Shown in pieces: positions 1 through 6,671 of a stretch of DNA of 10,086 nucleotides. The stretch is from Faecalibacterium sp. UBA7177 (lineage in GTDB: Bacteria > Bacillota > Clostridia > Oscillospirales > Ruminococcaceae): the NCBI GenBank assembly GCA_002491225.1, contig DKVN01000143.1, forward strand, positions 11,991-22,076. The letters are read 5' to 3'. The notes under the pieces were generated by a model that made no database searches, was not told the origin of the DNA, and saw only the letters and a program-made list of their open reading frames with translations. Positions within the stretch are counted from its first letter, which is position 1. Each line of letters begins with the position of its first letter. The position numbers and the translations under genes were made by a program.

Positions 1-123
1 CTGTCTTTCGCTGCGCTGCGGACAAAAGCACCGTCCCCATGTCGTTCGCTGCCCGCCGTTTTCGGCCTTTGGGCGAAAGCGAGAAAAACGGCAAAAAAAT
101 TCTCACTTTTTTACAAAAAGCCC
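1..123. other. Non-coding region upstream of the S10 promoter
   Basis: No coding region or RNA gene can be supported here. An imperfect inverted repeat pairs 55-62 (GCCGTTTT) with 85-92 (AAAACGGC), with a smaller stem inside (60-64 with 74-78). It is followed by seven A residues rather than T residues, so it is not a standard terminator on either strand. A second weak stem (81-85 GAGAA with 100-104 TTCTC) is followed by six T residues at 107-112 and could be the end of a transcript entering from the left. Positions 93-120 are strikingly A/T-rich for this GC-rich window and sit just upstream of the -35 box, so an UP-element role is an equally good reading. Confidence 0.5.
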
Positions 124-152
124 TTGCAACACGCCGCCGGGTGTGCTACAAT
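124..152 (+). promoter_or_regulatory. Sigma-A type promoter of the S10-spc operon
   Basis: The -35 box TTGCAA is at 124-129 (4 of 6 to TTGACA) and the -10 box TACAAT at 147-152 (5 of 6 to TATAAT), separated by exactly 17 nt. A TG dinucleotide at 144-145, one base before the -10, makes it an extended -10 promoter. The A/T-rich tract at 93-120 directly upstream resembles an UP element, as expected for a strongly expressed ribosomal operon. Transcription would begin near 158-160. It is the best promoter match seen on the + strand and lies upstream of all 21 genes. Confidence 0.8.
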
Positions 153-418
153 AAACCTCGGCTGCGAATGACCCCGTGCGCTCTGTCTGCCCTTTGGGCG
201 GCGGAAAAAGGGGTGCGGGGCCACGATATGCGTTGATGCGGGAGGTTGCCGTAGCGATACGGGTTTTTCCGCGGAGTATGTCCGATCTTTGAACCGGGCG
301 AAAGAATTACTGATGGCAAAGGGATATGTTCCGGGCTGCAAGATGCCCCGAACCAATGTCCGCCCAAGGCGCGCCGCCTCGAAACAGGGCGCTGCGCTGC
401 GAATTTGCTGGAAGGGTT

Positions 419-451
419 CCGGGCGAACTGCATGGCGGTTCACCGGTTTTT
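419..451 (+). terminator. Terminator-like hairpin in the S10 leader (possible attenuator)
   Basis: The outer stem CCGG (419-422) pairs with CCGG (443-446). The inner stem GAACTGC (425-431) pairs with GCGGTTC (435-441), including one U-G pair, around an ATG loop. A 2-nt/1-nt internal loop separates the two stems, and TTTTT at 447-451 abuts the base. This has the form of an intrinsic terminator, but it lies about 100 nt before rpsJ inside the leader, so it would have to be conditional or inefficient. The upstream arm overlaps a 9-mer (416-424) that also occurs at 328-336, which suggests alternative pairing. Confidence 0.5.
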
Positions 452-533
452 CTCTTGCAAAGGGGCGAAACACCCGGCGCTGTGTAACGGTAATTTATCG
501 GCTCGCCTACGGCACAGTCAACCAAAATCTATC

Positions 534-539
534 AGGAGG
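534..539 (+). promoter_or_regulatory. Shine-Dalgarno site of rpsJ
   Basis: AGGAGG lies 10 nt before the ATG at 550. It decides the S10 start, because the reading frame is open upstream as far as 289 and longer starts would otherwise be possible. Confidence 0.9.
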
Positions 540-549
540 CGAACAAGCA

Positions 550-861
550 ATGGCAGTCAAGGAAAAGATCAGGATCCGGTTGCAGAGCTACGATCACCAG
601 TTGATCGATGCCGCTGCGGAGAGGATCGTCGAGACCGCGAAGCGCACCGGCGCGCGCGTGTCCGGCCCGATCCCCCTCCCCACCGACAAGGAAGTGGTCA
701 CCATCCTGCGCGCGGTGCACAAGTATAAGGACAGCCGCGAGCAGTTTGAGAACCGCACCCACAAGCGTCTCATCGACATCCTGAAGCCGTCCAACAAGAC
801 GGTCGAGGCTCTGATGAGCCTGCAGCTCCCCGCCGGCGTCGACATCGAGATCAAGCTGTAA
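550..861 (+). CDS. rpsJ: 30S ribosomal protein S10
   Basis: S10 (uS10) binds the 3' domain of 16S rRNA in the head of the 30S subunit. In many bacteria it also forms a dimer with NusB during antitermination. The product has 103 residues, the usual length. Recognisable family segments are [15 protein letters not shown] near residues 6-20, GPIPLPT at 39-45, [11 protein letters not shown] at 57-67 (the loop near the A site where tigecycline-resistance changes occur in other species) and THKRLIDI at 70-77. The start at 550 is set by AGGAGG at 534-539 and by alignment with the family. The frame is open upstream to 289, but that stretch resembles no protein. It is the first gene of the operon, behind a long leader and, unusually, 240 nt before rplC. 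Confidence 0.98.
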   Translation: MAVKEKIRIRLQSYDHQLIDAAAERIVETAKRTGARVSGPIPLPTDKEVVTILRAVHKYKDSREQFENRTHKRLIDILKPSNKTVEALMSLQLPAGVDIEIKL

Positions 862-1101
862 GGCCCTTTCGCCTTTGCCCCGCGCGTTCCACTCAAAAAA
901 TGCCATTTCCTTTATAAAAGGCTGGTAAGGGCGGCCGACGAGCCGCCAACTGCCGGGGCCGGATCGGCCAACAGGGCAGCACGATGCGGCCGACAGGCCG
1001 CACACGGCGCGGGTAGCCTGAACACGACAAACACCGCACGGAGAGGTCACGTTGGCGCTGATGCGGCGTCAACCAATAACCTTTAAGGAGGAAACAGCGA
1101 A
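862..1101 (+). promoter_or_regulatory. Long hairpin-rich spacer between rpsJ and rplC
   Basis: This 240-nt stretch has no supportable gene. Hairpin candidates in order are: 909-913 with 917-921; 930-935 (GGCGGC) with 942-947; 957-961 with 965-969, enclosed by 950-954 with 975-979; 985-991 (TGCGGCC) with 996-1002, a perfect 7-bp stem with a GACA loop; and 1051-1058 (GTTGGCGC) with 1066-1073 (GCGTCAAC), 8 bp with one G-U pair. None is followed by a T run, so they are not intrinsic terminators. The last hairpin ends 11 nt before the rplC Shine-Dalgarno AAGGAGG (1085-1091). A regulatory or RNA-processing role is inference. Confidence 0.5.
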
Positions 1102-1734
1102 ATGCAAAAAGGTATCATCGGCAAAAAGCTGGGCATGACCCAGATCTTCGACGCCAACGGCAAGGTCATCCCTGTCACGGTCATCGAGGCCGGCCCCTGC
1201 ACCGTGGTGCAGAAGAAGACCCTCGAGAGCGACGGCTACCAGGCCGTGCAGCTGGGCTACGGCGAGATCGCTGCCAAGCGGGTCTCCAAGCCCGCCAAGG
1301 GCCATTTTGACAAGGCGGACGTCGCCCCCAAAAAGACCCTGCGCGAGTTCCGCTTTGAGGACATCAGCGGCATGAAGGTCGGCGACATCCTCAAGGCCGA
1401 CGTCTTTGCAGAGGGCGACCACATCGACGTGGTGGGCACCAGCAAGGGCAAGGGCTACGCCGGCACCATCAAGCGCTGGAACGGCCACCGCCTGCGCGAG
1501 AGCCACGGCACCGGCCCGGTCTCCCGGCATGCCGGTTCGATGGGCCCCTGCTCCACCCCCAGCCGGGTCTTCAAGGGCAAAAAGCTGCCCGGCCACCTCG
1601 GCGCCGAGCGGGTCACCGTCCAGAACCTCACGGTCGTCAAGGTGGACGCCGAAAACAATCTGATCGCGATCAAGGGCGCAGTGCCCGGCCCCAAGGGCTC
1701 GGTGGTCTGCATCCACGACAGCGTGAAGGCGTAA
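1102..1734 (+). CDS. rplC: 50S ribosomal protein L3
   Basis: L3 (uL3) is an early-assembling 23S rRNA binder. Its long loop reaches towards the peptidyl-transferase centre. The product has 210 residues, matching the family. It opens with the typical [13 protein letters not shown] (4-16), and the extended loop is around 125-160. The strongly conserved segment [16 protein letters not shown] (156-171) is followed by TVQNL. The ATG at 1102 is preceded by AAGGAGG at 1085-1091 with 10 nt spacing. It is followed by rplD after only 14 nt, with the rplD ribosome-binding site overlapping the rplC stop. The 240-nt structured region in front of it is unusual. No missing conserved block is seen. Confidence 0.98.
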   Translation: MQKGIIGKKLGMTQIFDANGKVIPVTVIEAGPCTVVQKKTLESDGYQAVQLGYGEIAAKRVSKPAKGHFDKADVAPKKTLREFRFEDISGMKVGDILKADVFAEGDHIDVVGTSKGKGYAGTIKRWNGHRLRESHGTGPVSRHAGSMGPCSTPSRVFKGKKLPGHLGAERVTVQNLTVVKVDAENNLIAIKGAVPGPKGSVVCIHDSVKA

Positions 1735-1748
1735 AGGAGGAAAGCAAA

Positions 1749-2375
1749 ATGGCACAGTTTGACGTTTTGGACGCCAGCGGCAAGAAGGTTTCGACCGTAG
1801 AGCTTTCCGACGCCGTCTTTGGCATTACCCCCAACGAGCAGGCGGTGCATGCCGCCGTCGTCAACTTCCTGGCCAACCAGCGCCAGGGCACCCAGAGCAC
1901 CAAGACCCGCAGCGAGGTTTCCGGCGGCGGCCGCAAGCCGTGGCGGCAGAAGGGCACCGGCCATGCGCGCCAGGGCTCGACCCGCAGCCCGCAGTGGACC
2001 CACGGCGGCGTGGCGCTCGGCCCCAAGCCCCGCGATTACAGCTACCGCATCAACAAAAAGGTGCGCCGCCTGGCCGTGCTCAGCGCGCTGAGCGCCAAGG
2101 CCGCCGCGGGCGACATGATCGTCCTCGATAAGCTGGCCGCCGACGAGTACAAGACCAAAGCGGTCGTCTCGATGCTCACCGCGGTGGGCGCGGGCAAAAA
2201 GAACCTGATCGTCAGCGACGTGGCCGACAAAAAGTTCGTCAAGAGCGCCGCCAACATCCCCGGCGTCAAGACCACCGTGGCCACCAGCGTCAACACCTAC
2301 GATGTCGTCAACGCCGACAAGTTCATCGTCAGCGTCGACGCCGCCAAGAAACTCGAGGAGGTGCTGGGCGAATGA
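1749..2375 (+). CDS. rplD: 50S ribosomal protein L4
   Basis: L4 (uL4) has a globular domain on the 50S surface and a long loop that lines the constriction of the nascent peptide tunnel together with L22. In Escherichia coli it is the autogenous repressor of the S10 operon. The product has 208 residues, a usual bacterial length. The tunnel loop is visible around residues 45-100, with TKTRSEVSGGGRKPWRQKGT (51-70) and GHARQGSTRSPQW (71-83), the region where macrolide-resistance changes fall in other species. AAAGGAGG at 1733-1740 lies 8 nt before the ATG. The stop overlaps the start of rplW by 4 nt (ATGA). If the leader or spacer structures are regulatory, L4 is one candidate ligand, but nothing here proves it. 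Confidence 0.98.
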   Translation: MAQFDVLDASGKKVSTVELSDAVFGITPNEQAVHAAVVNFLANQRQGTQSTKTRSEVSGGGRKPWRQKGTGHARQGSTRSPQWTHGGVALGPKPRDYSYRINKKVRRLAVLSALSAKAAAGDMIVLDKLAADEYKTKAVVSMLTAVGAGKKNLIVSDVADKKFVKSAANIPGVKTTVATSVNTYDVVNADKFIVSVDAAKKLEEVLGE

Positions 2376-2665
2376 AAACCGCACAAGACATCATCCTGGC
2401 CCCTGTCATCACCGAGAACTCGATGCAGGGCATCGGCATGAAGAAGTACACCTTCAAGGTCGCCCCCGACGCCGGCAAGGTCGAGATCGCCTCCGCGGTC
2501 GAGAAGATCTTCGGGGTCAAGGTGGCCAAGGTCAACACCATCAGCGTCCGCGGGCGCTACCGCCGCCAGGGGCTGCACGCCGGCTACACCGCCAGGAGCA
2601 AAAAGGCCATCGTCACCCTCACGCCGGATTCCAAGAACATCGAGTTCTTCGAGTCGATGGTGTAA
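2372..2665 (+). CDS. rplW: 50S ribosomal protein L23
   Basis: L23 (uL23) sits at the exit of the polypeptide tunnel and is the main docking site for trigger factor and the signal recognition particle. The product has 97 residues, normal for bacteria. Family features are ILAPVITENS near residues 8-17, KYTFKVAPDA (25-34), VEKIFGVKV (43-51) and the KKAIVTL segment near the C-terminus. Its ATG overlaps the rplD stop (ATGA at 2372-2375), and its ribosome-binding site AGGAGG (2356-2361) lies inside rplD, which indicates translational coupling. The stop is followed immediately by a strong hairpin and a 156-nt spacer before rplB. Confidence 0.98.
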   Translation: MKTAQDIILAPVITENSMQGIGMKKYTFKVAPDAGKVEIASAVEKIFGVKVAKVNTISVRGRYRRQGLHAGYTARSKKAIVTLTPDSKNIEFFESMV

Positions 2666-2821
2666 GCCTCCCGCCGCACAGAGCGGCAGAGGCGAACGCG
2701 CCCGGCCAGACGGCGGCAGGAGAGACAACACGCCGCTCCGGGCGCTCTGGGCCCGCCGAGGGCCCGCATATGGGGATATGACCCCGATAATAATTCATAA
2801 GAAACGAAGGAGAATCCCAAC
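2666..2821 (+). promoter_or_regulatory. Long hairpin-bearing spacer between rplW and rplB
   Basis: No gene is visible in these 156 nt. A strong hairpin starts at the first base after the rplW stop: 2666-2670 (GCCTC) with 2689-2693, continuing as 2673-2677 (GCCGC) with 2683-2687 around an ACAGA loop. A second stem pairs 2749-2754 (GGGCCC) with 2760-2765, and a third pairs 2772-2775 (GGGG) with 2782-2785. None ends in a T run, so read-through is expected. The last 36 nt are A/T-rich and carry the rplB ribosome-binding site AAGGAG at 2807-2812. Confidence 0.5.
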
Positions 2822-3652
<831 letters not shown>

Positions 3653-3667
3653 GAGAGGAGAACGAAC

Positions 3668-3940
3668 ATGGGTAGAAGTGTCAAAAAGGGGCCTTACGTC
3701 CTTCCTGTTTTGCTCAAGCGCGTCAAGGCCATGAACGAATCCGGCAAAAAGCAGGTGCTCAAGACCTGGAGCCGCTCCTCCACCATCTTCCCCGACTTTG
3801 TGGGCCACACCTTCGCGGTGCATGACGGTCGCAAGCACGTGCCCGTCTACATCACCGAGGACATGGTCGGCCACAAGCTGGGCGAGTTCGCGCCCACCCG
3901 CACCTTCCGCGGCCATGCGGGCGCGAAGACCAACAAGTAA
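3668..3940 (+). CDS. rpsS: 30S ribosomal protein S19
   Basis: S19 (uS19) binds the head of the 30S subunit next to S13 and contacts A-site tRNA and the 50S bridge. The product has 90 residues, within the usual 88-93. The family pattern is clear: [11 protein letters not shown] at the start, [16 protein letters not shown] (33-48), [20 protein letters not shown] (51-70) and [12 protein letters not shown] (72-83). AGGAG at 3656-3660 lies 7 nt before the ATG. It sits between rplB and rplV with short gaps, in the canonical S10 operon order. Nothing unusual is seen. Confidence 0.98.
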   Translation: MGRSVKKGPYVLPVLLKRVKAMNESGKKQVLKTWSRSSTIFPDFVGHTFAVHDGRKHVPVYITEDMVGHKLGEFAPTRTFRGHAGAKTNK

Positions 3941-3957
3941 GGAGGAGAAAGACGAAC

Positions 3958-4293
3958 ATGGAAGCAAGGGCACATCTTCGCTACGCCCGCATCAGCCCCC
4001 GCAAGGTCTCGGTTGTGCTGGATCTCATCCGCAACCAGCCTGTGGACAAGGCGCTGGCGATCCTGCAATACACCAAAAAGGCCGCCTGCGAGCCCCTTCT
4101 GAAGCTGGTGAAATCGGCCGCCGCGAACGCGGAAAACAACCACCACATGGACAAAAACGCCCTGTATGTCGCCGAGTGCTTTGTCACCCCCGGCCCCACC
4201 CTCAAGCGCATCATGCCGCGGGCTCAGGGACGCGCGTTCCGCATTTTGAAGAGGACCAGCCACGTCACCGTGGTCCTCAAAGAGAAAGAGTAA
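3958..4293 (+). CDS. rplV: 50S ribosomal protein L22
   Basis: L22 (uL22) spans the 50S subunit from the surface to the tunnel constriction, where its beta-hairpin meets L4. The product has 111 residues, typical of the family. It begins with [15 protein letters not shown] (3-17), a conserved block. [15 protein letters not shown] (58-72) is the central signature, and the tunnel hairpin is around [20 protein letters not shown] (81-100). The ribosome-binding site AAGGAGGAG at 3939-3947 overlaps the rpsS stop codon, so coupling to rpsS is likely. rpsC follows after 16 nt. Confidence 0.98.
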   Translation: MEARAHLRYARISPRKVSVVLDLIRNQPVDKALAILQYTKKAACEPLLKLVKSAAANAENNHHMDKNALYVAECFVTPGPTLKRIMPRAQGRAFRILKRTSHVTVVLKEKE

Positions 4294-4309
4294 GAGGAGG
4301 AGGGAAACA

Positions 4310-5044
4310 ATGGGCCAGAAAGTCAATCCCCACGGCCTTCGCGTGGGCGTTATCAAGGATTGGGACAGCCGCTGGTTTGCCTCCAAAAAGGAGTTCGGCG
4401 ACACCCTCGTTGAGGATCACAAGATCCGCAAGGTTCTGAAAAAACAGCTGTACGGCGCCGGGATCCCCAAGATCGAGATCGAGCGCACGGTGGACAGCCA
4501 GTCCGGCGCGCCGCGGGTCAAGGTGAACATCTGGTGCGCCAAGCCCGGCATGGTCATCGGCAAGGGCGGCGCTGAGATCGAAAAGCTGCGCCTGCAGCTC
4601 GAAAAGCTGATCGGCAAGAGCGTCAATGTCAACATCGTCGAGGTGCGCAACATGGACACCAACGCCCAGCTGGTGGCCGAGAACATCGCCGGCCAGCTCG
4701 AGCGGCGCATCGCCTTCCGCCGCGCCATGAAGCAGTGCATGGGCCGCGCCATGCAGCGCGGGGCCAAGGGCATCAAGACCCAGGTCTCCGGCCGTCTGGC
4801 CGGCGCGGACATCGCCCGCACCGAGAGCTACCACGAGGGCACCATCCCGCTGCAGACCCTGCGCGCCGACATCGACTACGGCTTCGCAGAGGCCGCCACC
4901 ACCTACGGCCGCATCGGCGTCAAGGTGTGGGTGTACAAGGGCGAGGTGCTCAAGGGCTCCAAGCCCGCCGAGGAGACCCGTCCCCCGCGTGAGGACCGCC
5001 CCCGCCGTGACCGCGGCGATCGCAAGGAAGGAGGCAACCGGTAA
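4310..5044 (+). CDS. rpsC: 30S ribosomal protein S3
   Basis: S3 (uS3) forms the mRNA entry channel with S4 and S5 and contributes to unwinding of structured mRNA. The product has 244 residues. The N-terminal [20 protein letters not shown] (2-21) is diagnostic. A type II KH domain covers about 38-107 with its GxxG loop GKGG at 84-87. The basic helix [10 protein letters not shown] (131-140) corresponds to the helicase-associated arginine/lysine region of Escherichia coli S3. The last 28 residues are a charged, probably disordered tail rich in Arg, Asp, Glu and Pro, variable across the family. A GAGGAGGAGG-like site precedes the ATG. The stop overlaps the rplP start (TAATG). Confidence 0.98.
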   Translation: MGQKVNPHGLRVGVIKDWDSRWFASKKEFGDTLVEDHKIRKVLKKQLYGAGIPKIEIERTVDSQSGAPRVKVNIWCAKPGMVIGKGGAEIEKLRLQLEKLIGKSVNVNIVEVRNMDTNAQLVAENIAGQLERRIAFRRAMKQCMGRAMQRGAKGIKTQVSGRLAGADIARTESYHEGTIPLQTLRADIDYGFAEAATTYGRIGVKVWVYKGEVLKGSKPAEETRPPREDRPRRDRGDRKEGGNR

Positions 5045-5466
5045 TGTTACTGCCTAAGCGCGTTAAATACCGCCGCGTGCACCGCGGCCGCATGACCGGT
5101 AAGGCCATGCGCGGCAATACCGTCAACCAGGGCCAGTACGGCCTGGTGGCAACCGAGCCCGGCTGGATTGACAGCCGCCAGATCGAGGCCGCCCGTATCG
5201 CGATGACCCGTTATATCAAGCGCGGCGGCAAGGTCTGGATCAAGATCTTCCCCGACAAGCCTGTCACCGAAAAGCCGGCCGAGACCCGCATGGGTTCCGG
5301 CAAGGGCAGCCCCGAGTACTGGGTGGCCGTGGTCAAGCCCGGCCGGGTGCTCTTTGAGCTGGCCGACGTCGACGAGGCCACCGCCCGCGAGGCGCTGCGC
5401 CTGGCGATGCACAAGCTGCCCGTCAAGTGCAAGTTTGCCGAGCGGGAAGCCACAGAGGAGGTTTGA
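5044..5466 (+). CDS. rplP: 50S ribosomal protein L16
   Basis: L16 (uL16) is a late-assembling 50S protein that supports A-site tRNA binding and organises the architecture of the elbow region. The product has 140 residues, normal length. Signatures are [19 protein letters not shown] at the start, [13 protein letters not shown] (30-42) and the [20 protein letters not shown] block (79-98). That block carries the arginine (residue 82) equivalent to the residue hydroxylated in Escherichia coli. The ATG shares one base with the rpsC stop (TAATG at 5042-5046), and AAGGAGG (5028-5034) lies within rpsC, so translation is probably coupled. Its own 3' end contains the rpmC ribosome-binding site. Confidence 0.98.
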   Translation: MLLPKRVKYRRVHRGRMTGKAMRGNTVNQGQYGLVATEPGWIDSRQIEAARIAMTRYIKRGGKVWIKIFPDKPVTEKPAETRMGSGKGSPEYWVAVVKPGRVLFELADVDEATAREALRLAMHKLPVKCKFAEREATEEV

Positions 5467-5471
5467 GCGTA

Positions 5472-5657
5472 ATGAAAGCTGCTGAGCTGCGTGAACTGTC
5501 GGGCGTTGAGCTGAACAAGAAGCTGGCTGAGCTGAAGGAAGAGCTGTTCAACCTTCGCTTTCAGCACGCCATCAACCAGCTGGACAATCCCGGCCGCATC
5601 GAGATCGTGAAAAAGGACATCGCCCGTGTGCTGACTGTCCTTGCAGAGAAAGCATAA
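5472..5657 (+). CDS. rpmC: 50S ribosomal protein L29
   Basis: L29 (uL29) is a small two-helix protein beside L23 at the tunnel exit. The product has 61 residues, the usual size. It shows the expected pattern of a first helix [20 protein letters not shown] (5-24), then [19 protein letters not shown] (25-43) and a second helix [19 protein letters not shown] (42-60). I chose the ATG at 5472 because AGGAGG at 5456-5461 (inside rplP) lies 10 nt upstream and the family begins here. An in-frame GTG/TTG-type start further upstream would overlap rplP and add residues the family lacks. The gap to rplP is 5 nt, consistent with coupling. Confidence 0.97.
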   Translation: MKAAELRELSGVELNKKLAELKEELFNLRFQHAINQLDNPGRIEIVKKDIARVLTVLAEKA

Positions 5658-5671
5658 GGGGGGATCAATCG

Positions 5672-5926
5672 ATGGATCGCAATTTGAGGAAGACCCGCGT
5701 GGGCACCGTTGTGTCCGACAAGATGGACAAGACCATCGTCGTCGCTGTCCGTGACAGCGTGCAGCATCCCCTTTACAAAAAGATCATGAAGCGCACCGTC
5801 AAGTTCAAGGCGCATGACGAGAAGAACGAGTGCGGCATTGGCGACCGTGTCAGGATCATGGAGACCCGGCCCCTGTCCAAGGACAAGCGCTGGCGCCTGG
5901 TCGAAATTATTGAAAAGGCCAAATAA
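5672..5926 (+). CDS. rpsQ: 30S ribosomal protein S17
   Basis: S17 (uS17) is a primary 16S rRNA binder with an OB-fold, needed early in 30S assembly. The product has 84 residues, the common Firmicute length. Clear family blocks are [20 protein letters not shown] (3-22), [19 protein letters not shown] (32-50), [20 protein letters not shown] (57-76) and a short C-terminal helix. The ribosome-binding site before 5672 is an extended G run (AAGGGGGG type) rather than AGGAGG, a little weaker than in neighbouring genes. It lies between rpmC and rplN in canonical order, with a 30-nt gap before rplN. Confidence 0.98.
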   Translation: MDRNLRKTRVGTVVSDKMDKTIVVAVRDSVQHPLYKKIMKRTVKFKAHDEKNECGIGDRVRIMETRPLSKDKRWRLVEIIEKAK

Positions 5927-5956
5927 GCCTGTTTCTGTGAAAGGAGGATCTGAGCG

Positions 5957-6325
5957 ATGGTTCAGATGCAAACTTATCTCAAGGTCGCTGACAACACGGG
6001 CGCCAAAGAGTTGATGTGCATCCGTGTGCTGGGCGGCTCCCGCAAGAGATATGCAAACATCGGCGACGTGGTCGTGGCCTCTGTCAAGAAGGCCGCCCCG
6101 GGCGGCACCGTCAAAAAGGGCGATGTCGTCAAGGCCGTGATCGTGCGCTCCAAGCACGGGCTGCGCCGGGAGGACGGCAGCTACATCCGGTTCGACGAGA
6201 ACGCCGCCGTCATCATCCGTGACGATAAAAACCCGAGAGGCACCCGTATCTTTGGACCAGTGGCCCGCGAGCTGCGCGAGCACGGCTACCTGAAGATCCT
6301 GTCGCTTGCCCCGGAATCGCTGTAA
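5957..6325 (+). CDS. rplN: 50S ribosomal protein L14
   Basis: L14 (uL14) is a five-stranded barrel protein at the subunit interface. It forms intersubunit bridges and is the docking site of the silencing factor RsfS. The product has 122 residues, exactly the usual length. Signatures are [18 protein letters not shown] (10-27), [20 protein letters not shown] (37-56) and [12 protein letters not shown] (95-106). It ends in the typical [11 protein letters not shown]. The start at 5957 follows AAGGAGG at 5941-5947. The stop TAA (6323-6325) is the first part of the rplX ribosome-binding site TAAGGAGG, so the two genes are tightly linked. Confidence 0.98.
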   Translation: MVQMQTYLKVADNTGAKELMCIRVLGGSRKRYANIGDVVVASVKKAAPGGTVKKGDVVKAVIVRSKHGLRREDGSYIRFDENAAVIIRDDKNPRGTRIFGPVARELREHGYLKILSLAPESL

Positions 6326-6339
6326 GGAGGGTTTTAAGA

Positions 6340-6654
6340 GTGAACAATCTCCATGTGAAAACCGGCGACACCGTGATGGTCATCAGCGGCAAGGACAAGG
6401 GCCAGACCGGCAAGGTGCTGGCCGTCAGCCCCAAGGAGGGCAAGGTCATTGTCGAAGGCCGCAACATGGTCACCAAGCACGTCAAGCCCCGCCGTCAGGG
6501 CGAGCAGGGCGGCATCGTAAAGGCCGAGGGCGCCATGTACGCCTGCAAGGTCATGCCGGTCTGCCCCAAGTGCGGCAAGGCCACCCGCGTGGCCCATACC
6601 GTCAAGGACGGCAAAAATGTGCGCGTCTGCCGCAAGTGCGGCGCCGAGCTGTGA
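6340..6654 (+). CDS. rplX: 50S ribosomal protein L24, zinc-ribbon form, GTG start
   Basis: L24 (uL24) is one of two assembly-initiating 50S proteins and lies near the tunnel exit. The product has 104 residues. A KOW domain covers about residues 6-40 ([20 protein letters not shown] at 5-24). The C-terminal third has two CxxC pairs, Cys75/Cys78 and Cys97/Cys100, forming a probable zinc ribbon found in many but not all bacterial L24 proteins. The start is GTG at 6340, supported by TAAGGAGG at 6323-6330 with 9 nt spacing. No in-frame ATG fits the N-terminus. The ribosome-binding site overlaps the rplN stop. Zinc binding is inferred from the motif only. Confidence 0.97.
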   Translation: MNNLHVKTGDTVMVISGKDKGQTGKVLAVSPKEGKVIVEGRNMVTKHVKPRRQGEQGGIVKAEGAMYACKVMPVCPKCGKATRVAHTVKDGKNVRVCRKCGAEL

Positions 6655-6671
6655 GGAGGGAGGAACAACAA

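Larger units (their letters stand above)
159..549 (+). promoter_or_regulatory. Long structured 5' leader of the S10 operon
   Basis: About 390 nt separate the predicted transcription start from rpsJ, and no convincing gene lies in between. Visible secondary-structure candidates are: 187-192 with 196-201; 201-209 (GCGGAAAAA) with 264-272 (TTTTTCCGC), a 9-bp perfect match; 249-253 with 258-262 around a GCGA tetraloop, followed by five T; 328-336 (GTTCCGGGC) with 345-353 (GCCCCGAAC), 8 of 9 paired; 367-371 with 375-379; and a terminator-like hairpin at 419-446. In Escherichia coli the S10 leader is bound by L4 and controls both transcription and translation. Whether this unrelated-looking leader responds to a ribosomal protein is inference. 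I do not recognise it as a named leader family. Confidence 0.6.

Noticed and set aside
55..92. Inverted repeat as an intrinsic terminator of an upstream gene
   Set aside because: On the + strand it is followed by A7, not T; on the - strand no T run follows either. Only the weaker 81-112 element has a T run.
168..236. A 22-codon open frame just after the predicted transcription start, a possible leader peptide
   Set aside because: No Shine-Dalgarno sequence precedes the ATG, which is only about 9 nt from the predicted start, and the composition shows no run of control codons.
289..549. Reading frame open in phase with rpsJ, which could give an N-terminally extended S10
   Set aside because: The perfect AGGAGG at 534-539 and the family alignment place the start at 550. 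The upstream translation has no S10-like or recognisable sequence, and open frames are common in GC-rich DNA.
887..918. TATAAA at 913-918 as a -10 box inside the rpsJ-rplC spacer
   Set aside because: No -35 match at 16-18 nt spacing; the nearest TTCCAC is 20 nt away. The sequence is better explained as the loop of the 909-921 inverted repeat.
984..1016. Ten-codon basic mini-ORF (MRPTGRTRRG) in the rpsJ-rplC spacer
   Set aside because: It lies within the strong 985-1002 hairpin and has only a weak purine stretch upstream. Its length is expected by chance.
1052..1080. TTGGCG / 17 nt / AATAAC as an internal promoter for rplC
   Set aside because: Each box matches only 4 of 6, there is no extended -10, and the -35 lies in a better-supported hairpin.
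2786..2791. GATAAT as a -10 box before rplB
   Set aside because: Nothing like a -35 box is present at the right distance; that region is the GGGCCC hairpin.
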